A DNA stretch of 64,000 nt from Psychrobacter sp. ANT_WB68 (GCF_008369115.1 NZ_VOAZ01000003.1:496001-560000), one strand, 5' to 3'. Counted from the first letter of the stretch, positions 40,001 through 51,625 are shown. Numbers and translations: made by a program. Notes: generated from the sequence alone by a model not told the origin.

Positions 40001-40974
40001 AACAAGATTATAGTCAGCAGCAGGTCGAGTTAGATACTTTGCAAAATACTTTGCAAAATCAACAAAGTGAGCTTGCACGTCTCGCCACCGATTTGGCTCT
40101 AAGCATGGCACGGCTAGACGATGCTAGCAGCCATGCGCAAGAAGCGCTAGATGCTTACTATAATATGAGCCATAAATGTAAATCGCAATCGGACATATCA
40201 CAGCACCCGCAGCAAATGATGAGTGTCTCAAATTTATTAGCGGATTTTATTGCTCATGATCGCCGTGTGCGTCCAGATAAAATCGCTGAGCTTGAGTCCG
40301 AACGTACGAAACTTGAGCAGCAATTAGGTAAAATTGGCGCAGTTAATCTTGCCGCCGTGGCAGAATTGGCTGAGGTCAATGAACGTCTAGAGCCACTCGC
40401 ACAGCAGACAGCAGATATTGCCGCCAGTATGCAGACGTTGACGGAGGCAATTGCATCGATTGATGAGACTACTAAGACTTTATTTATGCAGACGCTCGAT
40501 GCGGTCAATAACGAGCTTGCCAATTTATTTGCCAAAGTTTTTGGCGGTGGGCAAGCAAGCTTAACGCTAAATACTGATGATATGCCTGCTAATGCACTAA
40601 AATCAGAACAGTGGCGGGCAGGGCTAACATTGATGGCACAGCCAAAAGGCAAGCGTAATAGCCGCTTGGCCGTACTTTCAGGCGGTGAAAAAACCCTGAC
40701 CGCGCTGAGTTTGATTTTTGCGATATTTAAGCAGCACCCCGCACCGTTTTGTGTGCTTGATGAAGTCGACGCGCCACTTGATGATGCCAACGTTGCCCGC
40801 TTTACCAGTCTGATTCATGAATTGGCAGATGATTTACAGTTTATCTTTATCAGTCATAATAAGTTAACGATGCAGATTGCTGATGAGTTGAAAGGCGTCA
40901 CCATGCCAAGCGCAGGTATTTCTACTTTGGTCAGCGTCTCGCTCGATGAAGCTGCGCGTTACCTTTCTGATTAA
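37030..40974 (+). CDS. smc: Chromosome partition protein SMC
   Basis: Condensin ATPase that organises the chromosome. 1314 aa: head with Walker A GPNGCGKSN (31-39), long coiled coils rich in Gln, Glu and Ala from about 170, a hinge-like non-coil region at about 540-770, the second coil, then the ABC signature LSGGEK (1216-1221) and Walker B FCVLDEVD (1240-1247, Glu1245 catalytic). It is longer than the 1150-1190 aa usual for bacterial SMC. The hinge region contains polar low-complexity stretches. scpA/scpB are not adjacent. zipA and ligA follow. Confidence 0.94.
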   Translation: MRLKSLKLAGFKSFANPTTFTFRHGITAIVGPNGCGKSNVIDAIRWVLGETSAKQLRGGAMSDVIFAGTQDKAAKSVASVELTFEHTQDEQNGIRHEFNLYQELSVRRQVNLEGRSDYFINGTRCRRRDVVDVFLGTGLGARSYAVIEQGMIGRIVESSPLQLREFIEEAAGVSRYQARREETQKKLEKTQDNLARLHDMQSELVSQQKRLSKQAASAERYEELALTLADIKQQLAIQQLYQAKHTQQQQKIAHEHSAAEVTTLQARYEGLKAKQDKLATHINQEQWLKDDAQSSHYQQQLSYQQAEHELSDAKSQLTTIEQQLTGLEQQREQAVDEIERLRAEQAEQRNILEELRPQLIELSNKRESHKRNEQPLQHAYHDAQNQLSRLQDNARMLEQQQAINSQAQKRHQQSYDKWQRRQKNWQDLWQQLQQSLSSVKITDGREKIDANNLQQTLETQVAELNRQLEQIERQQDSIDERLSELQPQAHELQHRLNTQQRELSENEKRHAVLASEYDTLHKILHPKPTPKPQQLTHTKTVEAKTALENEVASDYNELVITTLREQIELSAKGQQHAQLLDSVLALWLDSHVLISNQTNQSNMQNANGDSQKATLWQVLEHDLADVFTYQAVQNEQVNRKGKSLIETGHSLWLSTKQNETNTEPFIGNLPATLTDKVLPLSQLITQPALVLWQHCYLYIAQPETDNKQTLEALAEILKALPPSGILLTSDGWLISRQGTMNLSKFANAQDGQNNSNSQFLTQRLQQRSRLQALEDLLDEFETKIQAQQKAIAKNQQNYDALTVSLEETRAQAEQLTRDKHKCQQQLTTQRANVERVQADSQRLNADKVALELEKTELAQEQQTINDEQNGIQSEIAALTPQIANARATTQQLQAERSELTRTRQADDDAWQALQLRIQQSEMRLEHSVSSLTRASEQYDKSLQSAQSLKARYEQQQSKLPALQAALQNAQTVRDEQQVILTTRETALTVLKQDYSQQQVELDTLQNTLQNQQSELARLATDLALSMARLDDASSHAQEALDAYYNMSHKCKSQSDISQHPQQMMSVSNLLADFIAHDRRVRPDKIAELESERTKLEQQLGKIGAVNLAAVAELAEVNERLEPLAQQTADIAASMQTLTEAIASIDETTKTLFMQTLDAVNNELANLFAKVFGGGQASLTLNTDDMPANALKSEQWRAGLTLMAQPKGKRNSRLAVLSGGEKTLTALSLIFAIFKQHPAPFCVLDEVDAPLDDANVARFTSLIHELADDLQFIFISHNKLTMQIADELKGVTMPSAGISTLVSVSLDEAARYLSD

Positions 40975-41179
40975 GAGCAGCGCACAGTAGCAAAATAATT
41001 AATAACTGCAAGCGATAGTCGGTGGTATAGTTAGGGCTGAGGTTATAAGGTCACGCAAGTGTGTCAGCTTCACGGTAAACGATGACTATATGGTGACGAT
41101 ATTAATCAGCCATGCTAGACTATTGCCATTTATTCCCTCTTATGTATTCCCTTTTGTCATATATTAGGATGTATTTCTC

Positions 41180-42196
41180 ATGACCGCTATCCAGTTTATA
41201 TTGATCGCCATTGCCGCATTTATCGTGCTCGCAGGGCTAATTATGGTCATGCGTAGCTTTAAGCGTCGCAAAACTGCTGAGGCTGCCGCGGTCAATTATG
41301 ATAAAAACGGTATTCCAATCATACCGCGCCACGAGCGCAATATCGTTGATCAGCCAAACTTAGATGACACCGTCGCGGGCGAGACCACCATAGCGCCTGA
41401 TCGCAGCTATCTAAATGCGGTCGTTGAAGATGCGCCTTTGAGCCAATCTCATACCAACGTCGATGCGCAGCTAACGGCTGAGCGCCATGATGTTAATGAC
41501 GATAATAGTGGCATGATAGATGACGGCGACTATACGCGCTGGCAAGCTGAGCAGCAGCACGCCGATGACAGCGAGTTTGTATCTACCGCAGAACATATGA
41601 ATATCGAGCAAGAGCCAGATGCGTTTTCGAGCTTGGTCTCAGCAACCGATAGTCTGATGCCAGTGATTGATACCGCAGACGAGCCAAGCTTTGATAATAA
41701 TAGTCCGATACTCGATCAGCATCTCTCAGAGCCGGTTGATGACGCACAAAACGCTCCATTGATCAATGCCAAAGACAATATCAATATCACCATCTTGCCG
41801 CATCAATATCGTGACCGTCCAGCCGCGATTATCCGTGGTCGTGACTTGTTGGCCTTAATTGATAAATACGGCTTGCGCTATGGCGCGATGAATATGTTCC
41901 ATCGCTATGAGCAAAAAGACGGTACGGGCATGCTGTGGTTCAGTATGATGGGCATCACTGATAGCGGTATCGCGCCTTTTGACCCGCATAGTGTGGCGAC
42001 CAATACTTATAACGGCGTGGTGGTATTCTTATCCTTGCCGCACCCACAAGCGCTGCGCAGTTTCGATAGTATGATGAGCATTGCATATATGATGGCAAGC
42101 GATTTGGACGCCATTATGCTCGATGAAGAGAACGAACCAATTACCCCTGAGTATAAACAACAGCTGCGTAATCAAGTGCGCGATTATGAAGGGTAA
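41180..42196 (+). CDS. zipA: Cell division protein ZipA
   Basis: Membrane anchor of FtsZ at the division ring. 338 aa: an N-terminal helix (about 4-24), a basic stretch (RSFKRRKTAE), an acidic disordered linker to about 190, and the C-terminal FtsZ-binding domain from ITILPHQYRDRPAAIIRGRDLLALIDKYGLRYGAMNMFHR onward. AGGATG lies well placed before the ATG. Its location between smc and ligA is standard in gammaproteobacteria. Confidence 0.93.
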   Translation: MTAIQFILIAIAAFIVLAGLIMVMRSFKRRKTAEAAAVNYDKNGIPIIPRHERNIVDQPNLDDTVAGETTIAPDRSYLNAVVEDAPLSQSHTNVDAQLTAERHDVNDDNSGMIDDGDYTRWQAEQQHADDSEFVSTAEHMNIEQEPDAFSSLVSATDSLMPVIDTADEPSFDNNSPILDQHLSEPVDDAQNAPLINAKDNINITILPHQYRDRPAAIIRGRDLLALIDKYGLRYGAMNMFHRYEQKDGTGMLWFSMMGITDSGIAPFDPHSVATNTYNGVVVFLSLPHPQALRSFDSMMSIAYMMASDLDAIMLDEENEPITPEYKQQLRNQVRDYEG

Positions 42197-42239
42197 AGTC
42201 TAAATAGACAAACAGTTAAAATTATCTCTAAAGCATTCT

Positions 42240-42275
42240 AAAGGCAAATAGCGATTGACGTTATTTGCCTTTTTT
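42240..42275 (+). terminator. Intrinsic terminator after zipA
   Basis: AAAGGCAAATA (42240-42250) pairs perfectly with TATTTGCCTTT (42262-42272), 11-nt loop, followed by a T run. It implies that ligA has its own promoter. Confidence 0.88.
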
Positions 42276-42322
42276 AGTTTTCGGTTGGTGAGTGTTCATT
42301 AGACGGATTTTCTACAAAATGA

Positions 42323-44464
<2,142 letters not shown>

Positions 44465-44811
44465 GGAAAGTCCTTGCCATTAAAAGAGCAAAGAGACAGA
44501 AAAGAAAAAGCATGGCCTCAGCATCGCTTGCTTTAATAGTGGGCAAATATGCGGGTCGTGAGCCGTCTTTCTTTAATGTTTCACTCGGCGCTCGTCCCTC
44601 GCGCAAAAAATTTCGCATATAAAAGTGTAGGGTGCGTCCAGCGCACCATTCAAGAGACGGATTTTGAATTTATATATTATTTAATAAGTAATTCAATGTG
44701 GAGTGTTTTCTATAAATAAGTTTTTTAATCTGTTATTACGTGTTTATGCGCTGGGCGCACCCTACAACTAGTAGCGTGTGCCATATAAATCAAAACACAC
44801 GCTATCAACTT
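44465..44811. other. ligA-lipoprotein intergenic region
   Basis: About 347 bp between convergent genes. It contains the MITE-like inverted repeat described separately (44626-44766). An open frame on the minus strand at 44397-44618 overlaps ligA and is not convincing. No clear terminator for ligA is seen. Confidence 0.5.
44626..44766. mobile_element. MITE-like element with 20-bp terminal inverted repeats
   Basis: The left end 44626-44645 and right end 44747-44766 match as inverted repeats at 19 of 20 positions, both with TGTAGGGTGCG at the outer edge. The 141-bp element has an AT-rich interior with no gene. Each end is itself partly palindromic (GGTGCG-N5-CGCACC on the left). I see no clear target duplication. 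Ends of this type occur as dispersed palindromic repeats in many proteobacteria; whether this one is mobile is inference. Confidence 0.55.
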
Positions 44812-45345
44812 CTACTCCTGCACCTCTCCATGTCCCTTCACATCACCTTTCTTACCATCTGGCTGAATGACGATAGGTAACACCAATCCTTTAGCAAAGT
44901 CATCAGACAGCACATAATCATAGCTGCCAGCAGCGATATCGGGCGTGGTATGAATGATCAGTTTCATCTCTTTATTATCGGTCAGTTCATGTGAGACATA
45001 GCTTTCACTGAGTTGATCCAAGGCTTTTGATAGTGCCTCATTACTTGCCATGCTCACAGTTAGGTTATGCTGAGCAGTAGCATTATCTACCTTAAAGTAC
45101 TCAGCATAATCACGAACATTTTGGCTATCAAGTGCAAATGGATATTTATAATTGGCGGGGTCAGCAGGTTCTTCACCGCTATCCATGACTGACCAATCTA
45201 TCGTATTTGCTACCGCTGAGTCCGTCGTTGATACCGCCGTATCAGTGTTTTTATTAGCAGTAGTATCCGTACTATTATCGCAGCCTGAAAGCGCCCATAT
45301 ACTGGCAGTTGCGATGATGAGCATAGTTATAAGACGCTTTGGCAT
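44812..45345 (-). CDS. Lipoprotein of unknown function
   Basis: About 177 aa from the ATG at 45345, preceded by GAGGATATCTCG; a longer frame starts at 45372. The signal MPKRLITMLIIATASIWALSGC is a clear lipobox (LSGC). A Thr/Asp/Ala-rich linker is followed by a compact domain (DWSVMDSGEEPADP to the end) with no recognised family. The last residues are polar. Probably periplasmic. Confidence 0.7.
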   Translation of the reverse strand: MPKRLITMLIIATASIWALSGCDNSTDTTANKNTDTAVSTTDSAVANTIDWSVMDSGEEPADPANYKYPFALDSQNVRDYAEYFKVDNATAQHNLTVSMASNEALSKALDQLSESYVSHELTDNKEMKLIIHTTPDIAAGSYDYVLSDDFAKGLVLPIVIQPDGKKGDVKGHGEVQE

Positions 45346-45510
45346 CGAGATATCCTCTTTATGATGAGTCATAAGACATTTTTATAGATGGACTATTTTG
45401 ACAGCTTTCTGTGCGCTTCTCTAGCGAAATACAGAACAGGGCTGTTTCTTATGTTAGCAATTCAACTAATAAGGCGCGTTTTCTATAAGGCGCTACAACA
45501 GAGCAAGCAT

Positions 45511-45541
45511 AAAAAAAACAGCCATCTTTCGATGACTGTTT
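45511..45541 (-). terminator. Terminator after the MliC-like lipoprotein gene
   Basis: AAACAGCCATC and GATGACTGTTT pair with one mismatch around TTTC. On the minus strand it is followed by an eight-T run. Confidence 0.85.
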
Positions 45542-45580
45542 AATAGGTACTATGCGCTATCTGTTGCGTCTATCTGCTGC

Positions 45581-45988
45581 TTAGATTTGGCAGTTTACTT
45601 GGTATTCTTTACCATTTGCCCATTTCATCGCAAAGATACCTTTGTCGCCTTTCATGTGCCATGCATAGACCACTTCTGGATTTGACTCATTCACATAGCT
45701 TGCTGTATCACCTTGCACGCCACCATTTAGGATAATTGGCTGGTTTGCCCAGTTTACTTTAGGTAATGTGGCATCTAGCATCACTTGTTTTTTATTGATT
45801 GACTGTTTTGCTCGGATGGTGCTGCCATCAGTACAGGTATAAGGTGCTGGTGCCATACGGTCATAAGCGGCGTCAGTCACGTTTTCTGATGCAGGGGTTT
45901 TGTTTGGCGTTGTAGGTGCAGTAGTCGCACACGCGCTGAGTAGAGCAAGGGCAGGTAACGCAACAGCAACTTTAGTTAGGATATTCAT
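45581..45988 (-). CDS. Lipoprotein resembling MliC-type lysozyme inhibitors
   Basis: 135 aa from the ATG at 45988 with GGAGAAAGCC before it; an upstream extension to 46069 lacks a ribosome site. The lipobox is LSAC. The mature part starts YTCTDGSTIRAK and ends with AFAMKWANGKEY-like strands and a final Cys-Gln-Ile, the beta-barrel pattern with paired cysteines of membrane-bound inhibitors of c-type lysozyme. The match is by pattern, not strong. If correct it would protect peptidoglycan from host or predator lysozyme. Confidence 0.55.
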   Translation of the reverse strand: MNILTKVAVALPALALLSACATTAPTTPNKTPASENVTDAAYDRMAPAPYTCTDGSTIRAKQSINKKQVMLDATLPKVNWANQPIILNGGVQGDTASYVNESNPEVVYAWHMKGDKGIFAMKWANGKEYQVNCQI

Positions 45989-46343
45989 GGCTTTCTCCAA
46001 AATTATATGATTTATAATGTGTTTTTTTAACGATATGTTTTTTAACGATGCGTGCAGCATATAGCGCATATGTTAACGAAAACCCTTTCTGGATAATGTT
46101 AGAAATTGTTTGTTACATGTTCACTAAGTTACTAAAACACTGATTAATGTAACGATATACTTAAAAGATTTTGTAAAATAACTAAGCCTAAGTAAGTTAA
46201 ATAACAAGCATCAAAGTAGTCAGCCAATTTAATAAATCAGACATAATAAAGCGCCTATCGACTGATGAGCCGATAGGCGCTTTGGTTTGAGCTTAATTAA
46301 TCAGTTTGAACTGGTTTAATAGCGATAGTTAACAGCCACTAAG
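45989..46343. other. Intergenic region with the ygiQ terminator
   Basis: Contains the promoter region of the MliC-like gene and the terminator at 46248-46283. Otherwise AT-rich with nothing recognisable. Confidence 0.5.
46248..46283 (-). terminator. Intrinsic terminator after the YgiQ-family gene
   Basis: Perfect 13-bp stem AAAGCGCCTATCG / CGATAGGCGCTTT with a 10-nt loop; the T run on the minus strand is short (TTTATT). Confidence 0.75.
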
Positions 46344-48776
46344 CTATTTGGTCTTACGAGGTGGTAAGCCAGTATGTTGGGTTTGGAAGTTGCCTTTACT
46401 GACTCTTTTGCTGTTTTTGCTCGAGGTATTTTTTACAGCGCTAGGACTATTATTGCTGCGTTTCACTGAGTCATTACCCAAACGGCTGTTCTTTTTACGC
46501 GCCGATTGGTAGCTGTCTTGCACCGCATCGCGACCTTCTAGACTGGCATTAAATGGCGGAATTAAGCAGCCACGATTTTTACCAATCAAGTCACCGCGTC
46601 CCATGTCTTGCAGTGCTTTACGTAATAGTACCCAGTTTTTTGGGTCATGATAGCGTAAGAAAGCTTTGTGCAATTTGCGCTGCTTACCAGATTTGACGAT
46701 ATCCATATCACCTTCGTCACGGCTGATTTTATGCAGTGGATCTTTATGGGTATGATACATAGTGGTCGCGGTCGCCATCGGGCTTGGATAAAACGCCTGT
46801 ACTTGGTCAGCGCGGTAGCCATTACTTTTTAGCCATAGGGCCAGATTCATCATATCTTCATCTTTGGTACCTGGATGGGCAGCGATAAAGTAAGGAATTA
46901 GATATTGTTCTTTGCCCGCTTCTTGGCTGTACTGCTCAAACATGGCTTTAAATTTGTCATAATTGCCCATACCAGGTTTCATCATTTTTGATAAAACGTT
47001 TTCTTCTGAATGCTCAGGGGCAATCTTTAGATAGCCACCAACATGATGGGTCACCAATTCCTTGACGTATTCAGGATCTTTAATCGCCAAATCATAACGT
47101 AGACCTGAAGCAATAAGGATTTTCTTTACGCCTTTGATATCACGTGCTTTACGATACAGCTGGGTCAAGTTACTGTGATCGGTAATCAGGTTTTCGCAAA
47201 CATCAGGATAGACACACGATGGTTTGCGGCAGTTCTTTTCAATCGTTTCGTCTTTACAGTTCAGACGATACATATTGGCGGTCGGACCACCAAGGTCAGA
47301 GATGACACCGGTAAAGTTCGGCGCAGTATCACGAATCGCTTCGACTTCACGTAAAATAGAGTCTTCTGAGCGGTTTTGGATAATGCGTCCTTCGTGCTCG
47401 GTAATCGAGCAAAAAGTACAACCGCCAAAACAGCCACGCATAATATTGACCGAAAATTTAATCATGTCGTAAGCAGGGATACGTGCATCGCCATAACTTG
47501 GATGCGGCAGACGCGCGTACGGTAAGTCAAACACATAATCCATCTCTTCCGTCGATAACGGAATCGGTGGCGGATTGAGCCAAACGTCAATCGAGGTATG
47601 TGAATTACCAGCACCGCTACTATGACGCTGTACTAAAGCGCGGGCATTACCCGGATTGGTCTCAAGGTGCAAGATACGGCTGGCATGCGCATAAAGTACA
47701 GGGTCGGATTTGACATGTTCGTAATCGGGTAGACGAATGACCGTTTGCTCGCGTGGTGGCATTTTAATTTTATGCTTACGGGCAGTCATCGGTTTATCAA
47801 AGCCGCGCATTTGTACCACTTGCGTTTCTTCATCGACTTGATCAGCATTCAAGATTTTATTGGTCACTGGCTCAGATACGAAGCCTGGATATTGTGAAGC
47901 CATTCCTGACAGTGCTTGCCCAACAGGTGAGTCAGATGGCTTTTCCTGTTCAATTTTGCAGCTGTCAACGTCTTCAGTCATGACATATGGATTGATAATT
48001 GGATCGACACGACCAACGGTATCGACGTCATTACTGGCAACCTCGGTCATGCCCGCTTGCCAATGACGGCGCGTCGGCGTGAGCAAGTACGCTGTACCGC
48101 GCAAGCTGCTCATTTGCTCAAAGCTATAGCCTTTAGATAGACCATGTACCACATCGACGATGGCGCGCTCAGCATTACCATATAATAAAACATCGGCACG
48201 GGCATCCATCAAGATGCTGCGACGGACTTTATCCGACCAATAATCATAATGCGCGATACGGCGTAAGCTGCCTTCGATACCACCTAAAATAATAGGCACA
48301 TCAGGATAAGCTTCGCGGCAGCGCTGGCTATAAACGATAGCAGCGCGGTCAGGACGTTTGTCAGCCACGTTACCCGGCGAGTAAGCGTCATCACTACGGA
48401 TTTTACGATCAGCGGTATAGCGGTTAATCATGCTGTCCATGTTGCCAGCGGTCACGCCATAAGCATAGACTGGCTTACCAAGCTCCATAAACGCATTTTT
48501 ACTCTTCCAATCTGGCTGCGCAATGATACCGACGCGAAAGCCTTGCGCCTCTAGCAAGCGTCCAATAATCGCCATACCAAAGCTTGGATGATCGACATAA
48601 GCATCGCCTGAGATAATGATAACGTCACAGGCATCCCAGCCAAGCTCATCCATCTCTTTGCGGCTCATCGGCAAATAAGGCGCGGGCTCGTAGCAGCTCG
48701 CCCAATGTTTGTCATAGTCATAAAGGGGTTTGGTGCCTTGTTTAAAGGCGGTGCGGGCGATGGTATCGGCAGACAT
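46344..48776 (-). CDS. YgiQ-family radical SAM protein
   Basis: 810 aa. The N-terminal domain ([44 protein letters not shown]) is typical of YgiQ. The radical SAM cluster is Cys449, Cys453, Cys456 in [11 protein letters not shown] second cysteine group lies in [13 protein letters not shown], and a basic Ser/Asn-rich tail of about 70 residues ends the protein. The biochemical role of the family is not established. The gene is monocistronic. Confidence 0.93.
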   Translation of the reverse strand: MSADTIARTAFKQGTKPLYDYDKHWASCYEPAPYLPMSRKEMDELGWDACDVIIISGDAYVDHPSFGMAIIGRLLEAQGFRVGIIAQPDWKSKNAFMELGKPVYAYGVTAGNMDSMINRYTADRKIRSDDAYSPGNVADKRPDRAAIVYSQRCREAYPDVPIILGGIEGSLRRIAHYDYWSDKVRRSILMDARADVLLYGNAERAIVDVVHGLSKGYSFEQMSSLRGTAYLLTPTRRHWQAGMTEVASNDVDTVGRVDPIINPYVMTEDVDSCKIEQEKPSDSPVGQALSGMASQYPGFVSEPVTNKILNADQVDEETQVVQMRGFDKPMTARKHKIKMPPREQTVIRLPDYEHVKSDPVLYAHASRILHLETNPGNARALVQRHSSGAGNSHTSIDVWLNPPPIPLSTEEMDYVFDLPYARLPHPSYGDARIPAYDMIKFSVNIMRGCFGGCTFCSITEHEGRIIQNRSEDSILREVEAIRDTAPNFTGVISDLGGPTANMYRLNCKDETIEKNCRKPSCVYPDVCENLITDHSNLTQLYRKARDIKGVKKILIASGLRYDLAIKDPEYVKELVTHHVGGYLKIAPEHSEENVLSKMMKPGMGNYDKFKAMFEQYSQEAGKEQYLIPYFIAAHPGTKDEDMMNLALWLKSNGYRADQVQAFYPSPMATATTMYHTHKDPLHKISRDEGDMDIVKSGKQRKLHKAFLRYHDPKNWVLLRKALQDMGRGDLIGKNRGCLIPPFNASLEGRDAVQDSYQSARKKNSRLGNDSVKRSNNSPSAVKNTSSKNSKRVSKGNFQTQHTGLPPRKTK

Positions 48777-48808
48777 GAGCGGACCTGTTAATTAGAAAAT
48801 GGTACTAA

Positions 48809-48848
48809 AAATAAGCCGTTATCATTCTTAATTAATAACGGCTTATTT
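48809..48848 (-). terminator. Perfect 14-bp hairpin just upstream of the YgiQ gene
   Basis: AAATAAGCCGTTAT (48809-48822) and ATAACGGCTTATTT (48835-48848) are perfect inverted copies. On the minus strand a TTTTTAG tail follows. It lies only 32 bp before the ygiQ start codon, so it is either the terminator of the upstream lipoprotein gene or part of the ygiQ leader. Confidence 0.6.
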
Positions 48849-48996
48849 AAAAGCGCTCATTTTAACATGAATTGCACTCATGATGTGATAAACGATTAGC
48901 GATAAGTTATTGATAGCGTAAGATAATCTGTATACAAACAGGTTTGTTAAAAATAAGAAACATCTATTTGCTTACGCAGTTTTTAAGTCAAAAAAC

Positions 48997-49755
48997 TCAT
49001 TGTTCTAATAGTTGAAATGGGAACGTCACTACGTCAAAAGCAAGGGCAAAGGGCAGTAAGACCAGCTTTTGCGCGGTATTAGCGCCGCTACGAGCGACTT
49101 GTTTCTGCTGACCTTGCGTATAAAAACTCACCATATAAGGTTTCGTCAAAGCGCGGTAATTAGATTGAATTAAGCTTAAATTACTGACTTGTGGATAGAT
49201 AGCACCTTTGACAGGAACGCTAAAGCAAAAGCGCTGGGCATTGATACGTAGGTCGCTGGCTGAAGTGCAGTCGCGCCCGTTGTTTTGCAAAAAGAACTGA
49301 TAGTCAGAGCGTTGAAACTCATCTTTTAGTTTGGCATAAGACAGCTTCATTTCGCCCTGAAAATAGCCATCATTATTGGGTACAGAAAAGCTCATGTCGT
49401 TATCGACGTGGATATTTTTTGGCGTCAGGTTACTTAATAAGCTAATCATTTCTGTCCCGCCTTGGGTCAGCACATAGCTGTTTTTTTCACCGACGATAAC
49501 CATGGTCGCATTTGGCGTTTTTGGTAATGCTTGTGCAGGACGACCAAAAGCTACAATTTGGTCTTCAGACAAGACTTGCTTGGTAGTCGTGGTGCTGACA
49601 TGATTGTCACTTTCTAACAATGAACTGGTTGCGCAACCCGAACTGGCAAGCAATGCCGCAAGCGCTGTGCCTGTTAATAAAGTTTTTGGCTTTAATAACT
49701 TCAATAGTATCTGAGTATTCTTGTTTGTGTCGATATACTCTATTTCTTTACCCAT
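48997..49755 (-). CDS. Lipoprotein of unknown function
   Basis: 252 aa with a long N-terminus, hydrophobic segment LLTGTALAALLASSGC (lipobox near Cys42), then VAFGRPAQALPKTPNATMVIVGEKNSYVLTQGGTEMI. The end is hydrophobic (LVLLPFALAFDVVTFPFQLLEQ), an unusual feature of a lipoprotein and reminiscent of a C-terminal membrane-associated helix. AAGGAAGCC precedes the ATG. Family not recognised. Confidence 0.7.
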   Translation of the reverse strand: MGKEIEYIDTNKNTQILLKLLKPKTLLTGTALAALLASSGCATSSLLESDNHVSTTTTKQVLSEDQIVAFGRPAQALPKTPNATMVIVGEKNSYVLTQGGTEMISLLSNLTPKNIHVDNDMSFSVPNNDGYFQGEMKLSYAKLKDEFQRSDYQFFLQNNGRDCTSASDLRINAQRFCFSVPVKGAIYPQVSNLSLIQSNYRALTKPYMVSFYTQGQQKQVARSGANTAQKLVLLPFALAFDVVTFPFQLLEQ

Positions 49756-49896
49756 AATCAGGCTTCCTTGTCTGCTATACGATGGATTGTTGATCTGTCA
49801 TTTAATGCCAAACTGCCGTTGATATCGTACATGGTTTAGAGGCAACTTATCCACTCATAATTGATAATGAAAATTGAATTGCCATTATAGTTGTCG

Positions 49897-50364
49897 TTAA
49901 TCTAGGATAATCTTGGTGCCACTCTTAGTAAAGTTCATCACAAACTGGCTTTTAAAGCTGCGCACATTATTCTCGTAGGTCAGCAGATTGCGGGTAAATT
50001 CATGGTAGTCGTTCATGTTTTTGGCATTGACCATCAACATAAAATCCGCATCTCCCGACACTTCATAACAGCTCATCACGCGTGGCTGATCGTGCATTAA
50101 GCGCTCAAACCTGTGCTGCATCGACGTATTCGAGCGCGACATCTCTATCATCACCACCGCTGTAAGCCCGTAACCGACCTTATTTGGATCAACGATAGCG
50201 ACTTGTTTGGTAATTATCCCACTATCCGTTAATGCTTGAATGCGGCGCTGGGCAGTAGCGATAGAGACATGCACACGTTCTGCCACCGTTTTTAATGGCA
50301 AGGCCGTATCGTCTTGTAGTAAGTTTAAAATCGCTTTATCGGTCGCATCTAAAGTTTGGCTCAC
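49897..50364 (-). CDS. Lrp/AsnC family transcriptional regulator
   Basis: 155 aa. N-terminal winged helix (LDATDKAILNLLQDDTALPLKTVAERVHVSIATAQRRIQALTDSGII) and C-terminal RAM ligand-binding domain (VMIEMSRSN, VMSCYEVSGDADFMLMVNAKNM). Such proteins often sense an amino acid. Divergent from a RarD-like transporter 230 bp away, which it may regulate. Confidence 0.9.
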   Translation of the reverse strand: MSQTLDATDKAILNLLQDDTALPLKTVAERVHVSIATAQRRIQALTDSGIITKQVAIVDPNKVGYGLTAVVMIEMSRSNTSMQHRFERLMHDQPRVMSCYEVSGDADFMLMVNAKNMNDYHEFTRNLLTYENNVRSFKSQFVMNFTKSGTKIILD

Positions 50365-50602
50365 AGCATCTCATTCCTAAAAAAATAGTTACCGTGCATT
50401 TTATTATAAATATTATTGCTATAAATTTAATTATGAGAAAAAATTTGTATTTTAAGGAAAAAATAGATAAATTTTTTCTTATTTATTTCTATCTAGAAAT
50501 AATTTCTTATTATATGTCCGTAAAATACACCGTACTAATCGAAGCTGGTTAGCAAAATAGAAACAGCTGGTTTATCTCATATTTATATTTACGGTGCTTA
50601 TT
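50365..50602. promoter_or_regulatory. AT-rich divergent promoter region between the Lrp-family gene and the transporter
   Basis: The stretch is strongly A/T-rich around 50430-50530, as Lrp-type binding regions often are. No single operator can be picked by eye. An open frame at 50295-50552 lies across it and into the regulator gene on the other strand and is not credible. Confidence 0.45.
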
Positions 50603-51625
50603 ATGCTTATCTCAACGCTATCTAATGTCTTTACTAGTACGCTAGCAAGCGTGGTTTCACGTTTATCATTGACTGCGGTATGGACGGCGGGTAGCGCACA
50701 GCAACGTAGACTAATCATGGGTGTGGGTTTTGCAATATTATCAAACCTCTTATTTGGTGTGATTTACGTGTATAGCAGTTTTTTAGCACCGCTATCAGGT
50801 ACGCAGGTATTTATCTGGCGCATGCTAGCAATGTGGGCAGCATTGGTGGGGTATTTGCTTATCAGCGGACGTTTGGGGTTACATATTGGTGAATTAAAAG
50901 CATTGAAAACGGTCAAGCAGTGGGCTTGGTTATTATTGCCTACACCGATATTTTTAAGTCAGTTTTGGCTGTTTATGTGGGCACCGGTAAATGGGCAAGG
51001 CGTACAAACGGCAATGGGTTATTTTCTGTTTCCACTGATGATGGTGGTATTTGGCTGTGTATTATTTGGTGAAAAATTAAGTCGCCTGCAATGGTTAGCC
51101 GTTGCTTTTGCTGCTGTTGGCGTAGGCAGTGAAATTGTACGTACGCAAAGCGTCTCTTGGGCGACACTATGGATCTGCGGGACCTATCCTATTTATTATA
51201 TTTTACGTCGCCTACAAGGGATTGGCGCGGTGACGGGTTTGTTGGTCGATTTGACCATCTTTGCACCGTTTGCTTTGGCGTATTTATTTTTTATTGCACC
51301 GAGTAGTTTAAGCTTGGTTAGCGGTTCAGGATTTTTTATCATGATGCTAATAGGTTTGGGTATCTTAAGTGTATTGGCCATGAAAACTAACGTCGACGCC
51401 AGTCAGATGCTGCCAGTAAATGTTTACGGTATGATGAGCTATATAGAGCCGGCGTTATTATTTATCTTGGCAATCACCGTATTGGGCAATCCTTTTGAAT
51501 CCGCGATGATTTATAGCTATGGCTTGATTTGGCTCGGGATTGCTTGTTTAATTTTGCATGGTGTTCGTCAACTGTGCCAAGTGCATGAAAAGTCGAGAAT
51601 GAGAAAAATTTCTCACGCGGCTTAA
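50603..51625 (+). CDS. RarD/EamA-type drug-metabolite transporter
   Basis: About 340 aa with ten hydrophobic segments. The RarD pattern is visible: GVIYVYSSFLAPLSGTQVFIWRM, FLSQFWLFMWAPVNGQGVQTAMGYFLFPLMMVVFGCVLFGEKLSRLQWLAVAFAAVGVG. Probably an exporter of amino acids or related metabolites, consistent with a divergent Lrp-type regulator; substrate unknown. ATG at 50603 chosen over GTG at 50594; neither has a strong ribosome site. Confidence 0.85.
   Translation: MLISTLSNVFTSTLASVVSRLSLTAVWTAGSAQQRRLIMGVGFAILSNLLFGVIYVYSSFLAPLSGTQVFIWRMLAMWAALVGYLLISGRLGLHIGELKALKTVKQWAWLLLPTPIFLSQFWLFMWAPVNGQGVQTAMGYFLFPLMMVVFGCVLFGEKLSRLQWLAVAFAAVGVGSEIVRTQSVSWATLWICGTYPIYYILRRLQGIGAVTGLLVDLTIFAPFALAYLFFIAPSSLSLVSGSGFFIMMLIGLGILSVLAMKTNVDASQMLPVNVYGMMSYIEPALLFILAITVLGNPFESAMIYSYGLIWLGIACLILHGVRQLCQVHEKSRMRKISHAA

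Noticed and set aside
40254..40790. 178-aa frame antisense to smc
   Set aside because: The frame overlaps the conserved SMC head on the other strand; Ser/Ala/Cys-rich shadow product.
50295..50552. 85-aa frame in the Lrp-transporter gap
   Set aside because: It overlaps the regulator gene on the other strand, is extremely Ile/Lys/Tyr-rich and has no ribosome site.
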